DNA from: an uncultured Bacteroidales bacterium
Lineage (GTDB): Bacteria > Bacteroidota > Bacteroidia > Bacteroidales > UBA932
NCBI GenBank assembly: GCA_900541925.1
Contig: UQMB01000015.1
Coordinates: forward strand, 1 to 64,000
DNA: 64,000 bases
Reading direction: 5' to 3'
The translations under genes were made by a program, and so were the position numbers. Below are positions 1-9,128 of the stretch, in pieces. Position 1 is the stretch's first letter. Each line of letters begins with the position of its first letter. Below the pieces are notes generated by a model. It did no database searches. It saw nothing but the letters and a program-made list of their open reading frames with translations, and was not told the origin of the DNA.

Positions 1-57
1 GAGGCCATCGCCAAGTATTCCGGCCTCAGCGAAGACGAGGTTCGGAAGCTGATGTGA
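1..57 (+). CDS. 3' end of an unknown gene, possibly an Rpn-type nuclease
   Basis: Frame 1 is open from the window edge to a TGA at 55-57 and gives an 18-residue C-terminus ending in AKYSGLSEDEVRKLM. A closing 'IAKYTGLSxEEIxKL'-like helix is what I remember from PD-(D/E)XK (Rpn, recombination-promoting nuclease/transposase) proteins common in Bacteroidales. Only this tail is visible, so the family is a guess from a short motif. Confidence 0.4.
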   Translation, partial: EAIAKYSGLSEDEVRKLM

Positions 58-189
58 CGTGCGTGCCCGCCAACATCTTTACGGAGCTGGGGAGATTCGG
101 CAAGAGCGCGGACGAGAGGGACGCGCCGAACCATCGATTACGATAAAAGAGCCGCCTCAAATTTGCAATCTGCCAGTTGCCTGAACAGA

Positions 190-231
190 AGGTGACCCCG
201 AGAGTTCTTGAGACTCCGAGGCCACCTTTTT
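190..231 (+). terminator. Rho-independent terminator after the left-edge gene
   Basis: Two arms of about 13 bases (190-206 and 214-227) pair with two A-C type mismatches and a bulge around a short loop, and are followed by a run of T (226-231). It separates the left-edge gene from the SusC1 promoter. Confidence 0.55.
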
Positions 232-336
232 AGTAAACAGCAACTTATTTTTTAACGATTACTTAACCAGAGCAGCGCAATATTTTCATTTATTCAACCT
301 CCAATTGCATATATCAACCAAAGAACAGGCAAAAGT

Positions 337-368
337 TTTGGTTGTTAATAAAAAAATCTCTATATTTA
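337..368 (+). promoter_or_regulatory. Bacteroidota-type promoter of the first SusC/SusD pair
   Basis: TTTG at 337-340 and TATATTTA at 361-368 are 20 bases apart, matching the Bacteroidota -33/-7 pattern (TTTG, 19-21 bases, TAnnTTTG). The TTG codon at 342 lies inside this promoter and cannot be the start of susC1; this supports the ATG at 405. A 13-base string TATATCAACCAAA lies just upstream at 310-322 and recurs at 9105-9117 before the second SusC. Confidence 0.7.
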
Positions 369-404
369 CGACTCGTAACCACAAACAACCAATTTAACAA
401 CCTA

Positions 405-3400
405 ATGGTACCCAATTTTAATCTATGTCATCGGCGCTTAGCGGCGCTTCTGACTTGCTTGACCCTCCTCGGAGGAGCAGCACACGCACAAACTGCCACG
501 ACAGACGGCAAGGTGATTGACCAGAACGGGATTCCCGTGATCGGGGCTTCCGTCGTCGAGAAAGGAACGATGAACGGAGTGATGACCGACACTGACGGCG
601 CATTCACCATCAAAGTCGCCTCCGGCAAGACCCTCGAAGTATCATGCATAGGCTATGTGACAGTAGAAGTCGCAGCCGCCCCAAGACTCAGCATCACCCT
701 CCGTGAAGACTCGCAGATGCTTGAAGAGACCGTGGTCGTGGGTTATGGTACGATGCGCAAAAAAGACGTCACGGGCGCAATGGTGTCAGTAACCTCAGAC
801 GATCTCGTCTCCACTCCGGCAAATAACGCCATCGAAGCGCTCCAGGGCAAGGCAGCAGGTGTCGCCATCGGGAGCGCAGACTTGCGCCCTGGCTCTGTCG
901 GCTCCATCCGCATCCGAGGCATCAATGCCATCAAGGACAAGGATGACTCCGCCGGCCCTCTGGTGGTGATTGACGGAATAATCGGACAGAGCGTCGGTCT
1001 CGACATGCTGAACCCGCAAGACATCGAATCGGTGGACATCCTCAAAGACGCTTCCGCCACCGCCGTATATGGTGCCCGAGGCGGCAACGGCGTGATTCTC
1101 GTCACGACAAAGAGGGGAAAGAGCGGCAAGCTGGCATTGAATTATAGCGGGACTGCGACATTCGAGAAAATCTACGACCGCATCCCTATGATGGACGCAC
1201 AGCAGTACATTGAATGGCGCCGCTGGGGATATTACTATGCAGGTCTTGGACCGAGAGCCGACGAACCTACGGTGGAGAACGACCGCAAGCTCTTCACATC
1301 CTACGGAACGGATGAAGCGGCATGGGCCAACATCCTCAGGGGATGGGGACTCACATACGACCAGTGGAACTCCGGGCAGACAGCATCGAAATGGGACGGC
1401 TCCAAAGTGCAGACAACCGACTGGACACAATACACGGACCGCATAGGCGTAACGCAGGAGCACACCCTCAGCGCGAGCGGCGGCACAGACAAGATGAATG
1501 CCTATGTCTCATTCGGCTACCTCAACCAGAAAGGCACCAATATCGGCCAGGACTACACACGATACACCATCCGCACCAGCGTGGATGTCAATCCTATAAA
1601 CTGGTTCAAGATGGGCGGATCCATGAATGCCCGCTTCTCTGATCAGGAGTATGGCATCGACGCCTCCAACAGCATCTCATCAAATATCCCAGGCTCCCTC
1701 CACGGCAAGGCCCGCAACACTTTCAGCTACGCAGTCCCTTATGACAGCAACGGTAAACGTATCGACTACCCTGGCGGAGACACCACAATACCTACAGTCG
1801 TAGACGAGGTGGGCAAATCGGCCGTGACGAACCTCTACTATCAGTTGTCCGCTTCCCTATACGGAGAGATTGATTTCGGCAACATCTGGCAGCCTCTCAA
1901 AGGCCTGCGCTTCAGAACCAATTTCGGCCCGCAGATAAGCTTCGGACAGAACTTCAGGTACCTCTCGAATGAATCAGTGAACCGAATCTCCCAAGGCACC
2001 GATTATGTAAGCTCAAAGGCCTCGAAGAATTTCTCTTGGCTGCTCGACAACATGCTCACATATGACAAGACCATAGGTGCGCACTACTTCAACGCGACCC
2101 TCCTTCAGGAAGCATGGTCAAAGATGAGCAGCAACCTGTATGAAATGAGCGGCAGCGGCGTAGCACTCGGGATGACCCAGAAATGGTGGGGTCTGACCCC
2201 TAAATCGGTAGGCGTGCTGAACGACCCTAAGTACAACACCCTCTCCGAAGCACAGATGGCATCATATATGGCCCGCCTCATCTATAGCTTCAAAGACAGG
2301 TACATCGTGACATTATCCTACCGGTACGACGGCGCCTCTCAGCTCGGAGACGGGCACAAATGGGCAGGATTCCCTTCCGTTGCACTTGGCTGGAGACTCG
2401 ACCAGGAGAGCTTCATGCGTGACATAAACTGGCTCGACCAGCTCAAGCTCCGCGCCGGCTGGGGACTCACCGGCAATTATTCCGTAGGCATTTACTCTAC
2501 AAAAGACACGCTCTCAAGCGGGACCGCAATACATGGGGCGAACGGTTCGACATTCTACTACACGCCGACCACCCTTGCCAACAACGCCATCGGCTGGGAG
2601 ACCACATCCCAATACAATTTAGGTGTCGACTTCTCGGTACTCAAAGGCCGCCTCTCCGGTGTCCTTGACCTCTATCAGAACTACACCAACGGACTCATCT
2701 TCGATGTAACCCTCCCTACTGTAACCGGATACGGCAAGACCAAGGACAATGTCGGCAAGACAATGAACCACGGATTCGACCTGTCCCTCAACTCAATCAA
2801 CATCTCCACGCGCGATTTCTCATGGAGAAGCAACCTCAACCTGTCTTACACCAAGAACAAGATTCTGGAGCTCCAAAACGGCAAGGAGGACATGGTGGCC
2901 GACAAACTCTTCATCGGCTATCCGTCAACTGTGCTCTATGGATACGAAAGCGCAGGCCTGTGGACCGACTCGGCTGAAGATCTCGCGCTCATGGAGAAGT
3001 TCAATGCGAACGGCCACAAATTCGCACCGGGAATGGTCCGTCCGGTAGACCAGAACAATGACTATAAGATCGATGCGAACTACGACCGCAAAGTCATAGG
3101 AAACACCCGCCCTCTCTGGAACCTCGGCTTCACGAACACATTCTCTTATAAGAACCTCGAACTCTCCATCTTCCTGTATGGAGCATTCAAGTTCGTCGCG
3201 CAGACAGGCCAGTACCAGGGTGGCCGTGAACCGGTCATCTGCATGAATTATTACAACGAGAACAACAAGAACGGAGCCGAGTACCAGAGGCCTTACTTCA
3301 ACACCGCCGGAGGAGATTCGTTCTCCGGAATTCTGCTCCAGAAAGACGCTTCTTTCCTCAAGGTAAGACAGATCGCCATCGGATACAACCTCCCTCGCAC

Positions 3401-3554
3401 TTTCGTGAAGAGACTTGGACTCGGATCCGTAAAAGTCACAGGACAGCTGAAGAATCCGTTCTCCATATATCAGGGAACGAGCTGGATGGACAGCGACCTG
3501 AACAGCGGCACATACAACAGAGGATTCGTATTCGGTCTCAATGTAGGATTCTAA
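405..3554 (+). CDS. SusC/RagA-family TonB-linked outer-membrane transporter 1
   Basis: This is a TonB-dependent outer-membrane porter that would bring oligosaccharides, here probably pectin fragments, into the periplasm with its SusD partner. From the ATG at 405 it is 1049 residues. There is a Sec signal peptide ending near AAHAQ, a carboxypeptidase-regulatory-like domain at about 33-115 (GKVIDQNGIPVIGASV), a plug domain with VVVGYGT followed by RIRGINAI and SVDILKDASATAVYGARG, then a long beta-barrel ending in an aromatic residue (NVGF). Length and order are normal for SusC. The start at 405 is chosen because the longer TTG start lies in the promoter. The susD gene follows after 12 bases. 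The substrate is inferred from the surrounding enzymes only. Confidence 0.93.
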   Translation: MVPNFNLCHRRLAALLTCLTLLGGAAHAQTATTDGKVIDQNGIPVIGASVVEKGTMNGVMTDTDGAFTIKVASGKTLEVSCIGYVTVEVAAAPRLSITLREDSQMLEETVVVGYGTMRKKDVTGAMVSVTSDDLVSTPANNAIEALQGKAAGVAIGSADLRPGSVGSIRIRGINAIKDKDDSAGPLVVIDGIIGQSVGLDMLNPQDIESVDILKDASATAVYGARGGNGVILVTTKRGKSGKLALNYSGTATFEKIYDRIPMMDAQQYIEWRRWGYYYAGLGPRADEPTVENDRKLFTSYGTDEAAWANILRGWGLTYDQWNSGQTASKWDGSKVQTTDWTQYTDRIGVTQEHTLSASGGTDKMNAYVSFGYLNQKGTNIGQDYTRYTIRTSVDVNPINWFKMGGSMNARFSDQEYGIDASNSISSNIPGSLHGKARNTFSYAVPYDSNGKRIDYPGGDTTIPTVVDEVGKSAVTNLYYQLSASLYGEIDFGNIWQPLKGLRFRTNFGPQISFGQNFRYLSNESVNRISQGTDYVSSKASKNFSWLLDNMLTYDKTIGAHYFNATLLQEAWSKMSSNLYEMSGSGVALGMTQKWWGLTPKSVGVLNDPKYNTLSEAQMASYMARLIYSFKDRYIVTLSYRYDGASQLGDGHKWAGFPSVALGWRLDQESFMRDINWLDQLKLRAGWGLTGNYSVGIYSTKDTLSSGTAIHGANGSTFYYTPTTLANNAIGWETTSQYNLGVDFSVLKGRLSGVLDLYQNYTNGLIFDVTLPTVTGYGKTKDNVGKTMNHGFDLSLNSINISTRDFSWRSNLNLSYTKNKILELQNGKEDMVADKLFIGYPSTVLYGYESAGLWTDSAEDLALMEKFNANGHKFAPGMVRPVDQNNDYKIDANYDRKVIGNTRPLWNLGFTNTFSYKNLELSIFLYGAFKFVAQTGQYQGGREPVICMNYYNENNKNGAEYQRPYFNTAGGDSFSGILLQKDASFLKVRQIAIGYNLPRTFVKRLGLGSVKVTGQLKNPFSIYQGTSWMDSDLNSGTYNRGFVFGLNVGF

Positions 3555-3566
3555 TAACAAATTGAC

Positions 3567-5732
3567 ATGAAAACAAATATACGACACATACTTTTGACGA
3601 TGCTGGCAGGGGGCGCCCTGTTCACCACATCGTGCACAAACGACTTCCTCAACGAAGTCAAAAGAGACGAGGTCTCAAGCGGCTGGCTGGACGAGCCGGA
3701 GGGCCTCGCTTCAATGGCAGGGAGTCTGTATATGGAGTTCAATTACTTCTTCAACAATGAATCCAGCTATGCCTACACCAATTACGGAACGGACGAGTTC
3801 ATGGTGGCTGGAGACGCGTCCAACGGGATGTGGAACGATTATGACGCCCGTCTCGGATCCGTCGTAACCCCTGTAGTGAACTCCAACACGCAGGCAATAA
3901 GCACTTTCTGGAACACCTTATATGAATGGAATGCACGCGCCAACAGAATCATAGCCAAGGCCGACATTCTCGAAGGCTCTCCGCTGAAGAACGAAACCCT
4001 CGGAATAGCATACTTCACCAGAGGATTCAATTTCCTTTTCCTCACCATGCAGTTCGGGGACATACCTGTCGTGACAGAGCCGATTTCTACACCTGAGAGG
4101 GAGTTCGCAAGGGCACCGCAGGAAAAAGTATACGAGCAGATCATATCTGACCTCAAGAACGCATACGACCTGTTGAGTCCAGACGCAAGCCGCGCGACGA
4201 AAAACTATGCGACAAAGTACACCGCCGCGCACTATCTCGCGAAAGCACATCTCTGGAGGGCGTCAGAAATCAACGACAAGTGGAATTCCGCCTACAAGTC
4301 AAAGGACTTGGAAGAAGTCATCAAATATGCGGACGAAGTCATCGCGGCTCACCCTCTGGCGGCAGACTACAATGACCTCTTCAACAACTTCACCGCATAC
4401 GACACCTCCATCACCGAAACCAATTCAGAGATCGTCCTTTCATCAGGAAGTTCCGATTCCGCGACGACCAACCGCAAAGCCAACTGGGGTCTCGCCCTCT
4501 TCACCGCCTGGTACCAGAACTTCCCGCTCATGAAGCGCGACCTTGCCAGCGGCCGTGAGTATCAGCGCATGAAGACCACCCCGTCTTACGCATATTTCCT
4601 GTATGACCTGGAGAATGACTCACGTTTCTGGAAGTCTTTCAAGACCACTTATGCAGTCAACAATGCAAGCGCCAAGACGGAGATCAACATCGGCGGGACC
4701 AGGATTCCGTCCACGGCTTACTTCCCGAGCAACGACGGCGAGTACATGAGCACCATGTACATCATCAACCGCAAGGATTACGGGCAGAAGTATTACAAGC
4801 CGGAAGTCAATGTCTCCAAGGCTACAACAGGCACATATTCAAGAACCGATTATCGCACCGGCAAGAAGATTCCGGCTATCATGGCGCTGAACATCTACAG
4901 CGAAGACGGCACCGAAATCCTCGGAACTTCCATGACTCCGGACTACAATACCCTTCTCGCCCCTCTGTGCAAGTATCTTGACGGGGCGGTGGACAAGAAC
5001 AATCTCGGTGGCGGATATCGTGACGGAATACTCGCGCGCTCGGCAGAGGACTACTTCTTCAAGGCGGAAGCCCTTATCAGACAGGGCAAATACAATGAAG
5101 GCATCGCCGTCCTCAAACCATTGCGTGACAGAGCGCAGTTCAAAGCCGGGGAAGCTCGCGATGCATATGTGGACGGCGGCAACGCATACCATTACAACAG
5201 CTACAAGAGCGGTCTCAAGGGCTTCACGGCCAACTGCTCGTTCTACCCGATGAACTCCTACTACTATTCAGTAGGCGGATGGGATGACGAGTCAGTACGC
5301 GAGTCCAAGAACGCCGTCGCCTCCGTGCTCCCGACCGTCACTCTCGCCAGCCTCCCGAAGGAAGACGCGGCCATCATTGACAAGCTCGGGTATTCTTCCG
5401 ATTACGACAAGGCGATGTGCTACCTGCTCAACGAGAAATCCAGGGAAATGTATGGTGAGTATCTGCGCTGGATGGATCTGGCCCGTACCATGACTCTCGA
5501 GAAGCGTCTCGTCTTCAATGACCAGGCGTATTCCAAGAATCTTACCGACATCACCGGGCACAAGACCGACATGAGCGGAACAACATACGCCGAGAGTGCC
5601 AATGGAGGAAGTTTCAAGGCTTCTGTGCACTACTATCGTCCGATACCGCAGGTGTTCCTTGACAACATCACCAAGGACGGCAAACCTCTCACTGCCGACG
5701 AGAAAGCCGCTATGCAGAATCCTGGATACTAG
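3567..5732 (+). CDS. SusD/RagB-family surface glycan-binding lipoprotein 1
   Basis: This is the cell-surface lipoprotein partner of the SusC directly upstream; SusD proteins form a lid over the SusC barrel and bind the glycan. The N-terminus is a lipoprotein signal with a TTSC lipobox (Cys23), then NDFLNEV, the usual SusD mature start. Later strings such as AEALIRQGKYNEGIAVLKPLRDRA and EKSREMYGEYLRWMDLARTMTLEKRL match the TPR-rich SusD core and its C-terminal half. At 721 residues it is longer than the usual 500-650, so it may carry insertions. The short gap to susC means one transcript. A strong terminator follows at 5758. Confidence 0.92.
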   Translation: MKTNIRHILLTMLAGGALFTTSCTNDFLNEVKRDEVSSGWLDEPEGLASMAGSLYMEFNYFFNNESSYAYTNYGTDEFMVAGDASNGMWNDYDARLGSVVTPVVNSNTQAISTFWNTLYEWNARANRIIAKADILEGSPLKNETLGIAYFTRGFNFLFLTMQFGDIPVVTEPISTPEREFARAPQEKVYEQIISDLKNAYDLLSPDASRATKNYATKYTAAHYLAKAHLWRASEINDKWNSAYKSKDLEEVIKYADEVIAAHPLAADYNDLFNNFTAYDTSITETNSEIVLSSGSSDSATTNRKANWGLALFTAWYQNFPLMKRDLASGREYQRMKTTPSYAYFLYDLENDSRFWKSFKTTYAVNNASAKTEINIGGTRIPSTAYFPSNDGEYMSTMYIINRKDYGQKYYKPEVNVSKATTGTYSRTDYRTGKKIPAIMALNIYSEDGTEILGTSMTPDYNTLLAPLCKYLDGAVDKNNLGGGYRDGILARSAEDYFFKAEALIRQGKYNEGIAVLKPLRDRAQFKAGEARDAYVDGGNAYHYNSYKSGLKGFTANCSFYPMNSYYYSVGGWDDESVRESKNAVASVLPTVTLASLPKEDAAIIDKLGYSSDYDKAMCYLLNEKSREMYGEYLRWMDLARTMTLEKRLVFNDQAYSKNLTDITGHKTDMSGTTYAESANGGSFKASVHYYRPIPQVFLDNITKDGKPLTADEKAAMQNPGY

Positions 5733-5757
5733 GCTTCACCTCGCATGTTTTCACTTC

Positions 5758-5789
5758 GGAGACGGCCCGCAAGGACCGTCTCCGTTTTT
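5758..5789 (+). terminator. Rho-independent terminator after susD1
   Basis: Perfect 8-bp stem GGAGACGG / CCGTCTCC (5758-5765 and 5776-5783) with a 10-base loop, followed by GTTTTT. Its T run overlaps the -33 box of the next promoter. Confidence 0.85.
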
Positions 5790-5817
5790 GCATATCCTCC
5801 AAAAAACTGTAAATTTG
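5787..5817 (+). promoter_or_regulatory. Promoter of the PL26-type gene
   Basis: TTTG at 5787-5790 and TAAATTTG at 5810-5817 are 19 bases apart, a full Bacteroidota consensus. The box sits directly on the tail of the preceding terminator, so the enzyme gene is probably transcribed separately from susC1/susD1. Confidence 0.75.
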
Positions 5818-5861
5818 CGCTCTGTGTCGAAAACAGACAATACCACAATACAATCAATCAG

Positions 5862-8800
5862 ATGAAAAACCGAATATTGACCCTTTTGCTGCTGACACTG
5901 CCTCTGGCCGCGTCAGCCAAGGATGTCTCCGGACTCAACGAGAAGCAGTTCTCGAAGTTCTGGAAAGTAGAATCAGAATCTCCTGACTACAAAGTCAGCT
6001 TCAAGGACGGGGCCTGCGAGATCACCGCTCCCAAGGGACTGACCCTCTGGTACAAGGAGAAGATGAAAGGCAACGTCGTCATCGAATACGACGCCATCGT
6101 CTACAACGAGAAGGAAGGCGACCGCCTCAGCGACCTCAACTGCTTCTGGATGGCCACGGACCCGCAGGCCAAAGACGTGTTCAAGCGCAGCGCAGCGCGA
6201 GGCGGAGTGTTCGCCAACTGCGCCCAGATGAAGCTCTACTATGTGGGCTTCGGCGGCAACTACAACAGCACCACCCGCTTCCGCCGCTACACCGGCGAGC
6301 CTGATCCGGCCATCATCAAGGAATACACCGACCCCGCGCACCTGCTTGAAGGCAACCGCTGGTACCACATCAAGCTCGTGAGCGTCAATGGCAGGGTGCA
6401 GTACTGGATGGACGGGAAACTCATCTTCGACTACAACGACGCCGACCCGTACACGGAAGGCTGGTTCGGATTCCGCACCACCCTCTCCCGCACCGCCATC
6501 AAGAACTTCAGCTACACCAGGATAGCCGGGCAGCCGTTCAGCGAAGCCCCTCTCCATTGGATAGGGAGCACCCCGAAACTCGACCGCGCAGTCAGCTTCG
6601 GCGTGCCTTTCAAGCAGGGAGAAGTGACGGCAAAGACAGCCCTCCAGCTCCAGTCAGCCGACGGCAGCGCCATCACCAGCGACCAGTGGACCCTGGCCAA
6701 ATGGCCTGACGGTTCCGTCAAGTGGCTCGGAGTGGCAGCCGTCGTCCCGGGAGGCATGGACAATGCCAGGCTCGTCAAGGTCAGGAAAGCCGACGCCACG
6801 CAGGAGAAGCTCATCTCGGAAGACACCGACAGCTATACCGTCAACACCGGCAAGGTGAAGGCCATCGTCCCTAAGAACGGCAGCGACATCATCGGCGCCC
6901 TCTGGGTCGGTGACACCAAAGTCGGCGGAGCCGCCGACCTGGTCGCCACAGAAGGCGGGCGCAGCTACACCAGCAAGATAAGCAAGGTCACCCTTGAGCA
7001 GAACGGAGCCGTGCGCGGCACCATCAAGGTCGAGGGAGTCCACTACAACGAGCAGAGTGGCCGTGAGTGGCTGCCTTTCGTGGTCAGGATGTACTTCTTC
7101 AAGGATTCCGACCAGATACGCCTCGTGCACAGTTTCGTGTTCGATGGTGACCAGGACAAAGATTTCATCAGCTCCATCGGACTCCGCTTCAGGGTTCCTA
7201 TGCGCGAGCAGGAATACAACCGCCACATAGCCTTCGCCACCGATAAGGGCAAGGTGTGGACAGAATCCGTGAAACCGCTCCACGGAAGACGCGTACTCAC
7301 GGATCCGAGGCCGCAAGGCCAGCAGGCCGCCCCTCAGGGAGCTCCGCGCAGACAGAAAGACTATCAGGAAGACCAGGAGAAGGGCATACGCGTACCGGAA
7401 CCTGAGTACTTCGACCAGAAGGGACAGTTCCTCATCAGGAACTGGGCGAGCTGGGACTCCTTCCGCCTGAGCCAGCTCACCGACAACTCATGGTCAATCC
7501 GCAAGAAAACCCAGGAAGACCGCCCTTGGATAGGCACCCTCACTGGAGAGAGAGCGGCCGGCTACGCCTTTGCAGGTGACGTGTCCGGAGGACTCGGGGT
7601 ATCACTCAAGTACTTCTGGCAGCTCTATCCTTCCACCATCGAGATCACAGATGCCCGCAGCGACGAAGCCGTCATCAACGTATGGCTCTGGAGCCCTGAG
7701 TCTGAGCCGATGGACCTGCGCCACTACGACACCGTGGCCCACGACCTCGAAGCCAGCTACGAGGATGTCCAGGAAGGGATGAGCACCCCTTACGGCATCG
7801 CCAAGACCAACACCCTCGTGCTTGTGCCGCAGGCGGCCTTCCCGGGAAGGGAGGGTATCCTCGCCACTGCCGAACTTCTCGAGGAGGACAGCCAGATGCT
7901 GCCTACACCTCAGTACCTGCACGACAGCCGCGCCTTCGGCATCTGGTCACTCCCTGACAGGAGCAACGACAAGAGGACAGCCGTGGAGAACAGGCTCGAC
8001 GAGATCATCAGCGTATACCAGAAGAACGTGGAAGAGTTCAAGTGGTACGGCTTCTGGAACTTCGGCGACTTCATGCACTCCATGGACAATGTCCGCGGCG
8101 TGTGGAACTACGACATCGGAGGCTTCGCCTGGGACAACACCGAGCTCGCCTCCAACATGTGGCTCTGGTACATGTTCCTGCGCAGCGGCCGTGAAGACAT
8201 CTGGGACATGGCAGTCGCGATGAGCCGCCACACCACGGAGGTGGACGTCTACCACATCGGGCCTTACGCCGGACTGGGCAGCCGCCACAACGTCTCCCAC
8301 TGGGGCTGCGGCGCCAAGGAGGCGCGTATCGGACAGGCGGCATGGAACCGTTTCCTCTACTACCTCACCACCGACGAGCGCTCCGGAGACCTGATGGACG
8401 AGTCCAAAGATTCCGAGCAGCTGCTCTACGAGATCGACCCTATGCGCCTCGCGGCCCCGCGCAGCGAGACCCCTTGCACCGCACCGGCACGCCTGCGCAT
8501 AGGTCCGGACTGGCTCGGATACGCCGGCAACTGGATGACACGCTGGGAGAGGACCGGCGAGAAGCATTACTACGATATGATCATCGCCGGCATGAAGAGC
8601 ATCGCAGCCCTGCCTAACGGACTTCTGACCGGCAAGGTGAAAGTGCTCGGCTTCGACCCTGCCACAGGCGTGCTCAGCTGGGAAGGCGACCCTGCATCTA
8701 TCGGTACCAACCACCTGATGACCATCATGGGCGGATTCGAGATCATGACCGAGATGCAGGACATGATCAACGTGCCTGAGTTCAATGCCGCATGGCTCGA

Positions 8801-9008
8801 CCACGCGAGGCGCTACCACACCATGGCCGGATTCCGCGTCGGGAGGCTCAACGCCTACGCCGCATGGAAGGACCACGATGCCGACTTCGCCCGCAAGACC
8901 TGGGAAGAGCTTCTGCGCGGCATAGACAGGCCGTACCATCCTAACACCAACGGCGCCGCGACCTGGAGCCTTGACGTGATCTACAGCCTCGAAGTGCTGC
9001 CGCTGTAA
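5862..9008 (+). CDS. DUF6250-PcRGLX/YetA-like protein, probable PL26 exo-rhamnogalacturonan lyase
   Basis: This is a probable secreted or periplasmic exo-acting rhamnogalacturonan lyase. The 1048-residue product starts at ATG 5862 with a Sec signal (LTLPLAASAK). Residues about 20-215 look like a DUF6250 jelly-roll domain (NCFWMATDPQ, RWYHIKLVSVNGRVQYWMDG). From about 223 comes the PcRGLX/YetA N-terminal RIFT-barrel signature (LDRAVSFGVPFKQGEV), followed by the long central and alpha-barrel parts (WYGFWNFGDFMHS, WSLDVIYSLEVLPL). In characterised relatives such as Penicillium PcRGLX this fold is family PL26. The longer upstream start at 5745 lies in the terminator/promoter and is rejected. YetA-like members of unproven activity exist, so the exact reaction is inferred. 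Confidence 0.72.
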   Translation: MKNRILTLLLLTLPLAASAKDVSGLNEKQFSKFWKVESESPDYKVSFKDGACEITAPKGLTLWYKEKMKGNVVIEYDAIVYNEKEGDRLSDLNCFWMATDPQAKDVFKRSAARGGVFANCAQMKLYYVGFGGNYNSTTRFRRYTGEPDPAIIKEYTDPAHLLEGNRWYHIKLVSVNGRVQYWMDGKLIFDYNDADPYTEGWFGFRTTLSRTAIKNFSYTRIAGQPFSEAPLHWIGSTPKLDRAVSFGVPFKQGEVTAKTALQLQSADGSAITSDQWTLAKWPDGSVKWLGVAAVVPGGMDNARLVKVRKADATQEKLISEDTDSYTVNTGKVKAIVPKNGSDIIGALWVGDTKVGGAADLVATEGGRSYTSKISKVTLEQNGAVRGTIKVEGVHYNEQSGREWLPFVVRMYFFKDSDQIRLVHSFVFDGDQDKDFISSIGLRFRVPMREQEYNRHIAFATDKGKVWTESVKPLHGRRVLTDPRPQGQQAAPQGAPRRQKDYQEDQEKGIRVPEPEYFDQKGQFLIRNWASWDSFRLSQLTDNSWSIRKKTQEDRPWIGTLTGERAAGYAFAGDVSGGLGVSLKYFWQLYPSTIEITDARSDEAVINVWLWSPESEPMDLRHYDTVAHDLEASYEDVQEGMSTPYGIAKTNTLVLVPQAAFPGREGILATAELLEEDSQMLPTPQYLHDSRAFGIWSLPDRSNDKRTAVENRLDEIISVYQKNVEEFKWYGFWNFGDFMHSMDNVRGVWNYDIGGFAWDNTELASNMWLWYMFLRSGREDIWDMAVAMSRHTTEVDVYHIGPYAGLGSRHNVSHWGCGAKEARIGQAAWNRFLYYLTTDERSGDLMDESKDSEQLLYEIDPMRLAAPRSETPCTAPARLRIGPDWLGYAGNWMTRWERTGEKHYYDMIIAGMKSIAALPNGLLTGKVKVLGFDPATGVLSWEGDPASIGTNHLMTIMGGFEIMTEMQDMINVPEFNAAWLDHARRYHTMAGFRVGRLNAYAAWKDHDADFARKTWEELLRGIDRPYHPNTNGAATWSLDVIYSLEVLPL

Positions 9009-9061
9009 GGCCACCGACCCTTTTTACCACTCCCCGAAGACACTGTTTCGAAAATAAATAG

Positions 9062-9069
9062 TATCTTTG
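9062..9069 (+). promoter_or_regulatory. -7 box of the second SusC/SusD operon
   Basis: TATCTTTG fits TAnnTTTG and lies 59 bases before the ATG at 9129. I see no good TTTG 19-21 bases upstream, so the promoter may be weak or need an activator. Confidence 0.45.
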
Positions 9070-9128
9070 GGAAATTTTTGATGTAGACTCATATAATAAC
9101 CATTTATATCAACCAAAAAAGTTTATTG

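Noticed and set aside
342..404. TTG start for susC1
   Set aside because: The codon lies inside the -33/-7 promoter at 337-368, so it would not be transcribed as a start; the ATG at 405 begins a good signal peptide.
7947..9014. 355-codon minus-strand ORF opposite the PL26-type gene
   Set aside because: A shadow of a clear coding frame; the translation is Val/His/Gly-rich without recognisable motifs.
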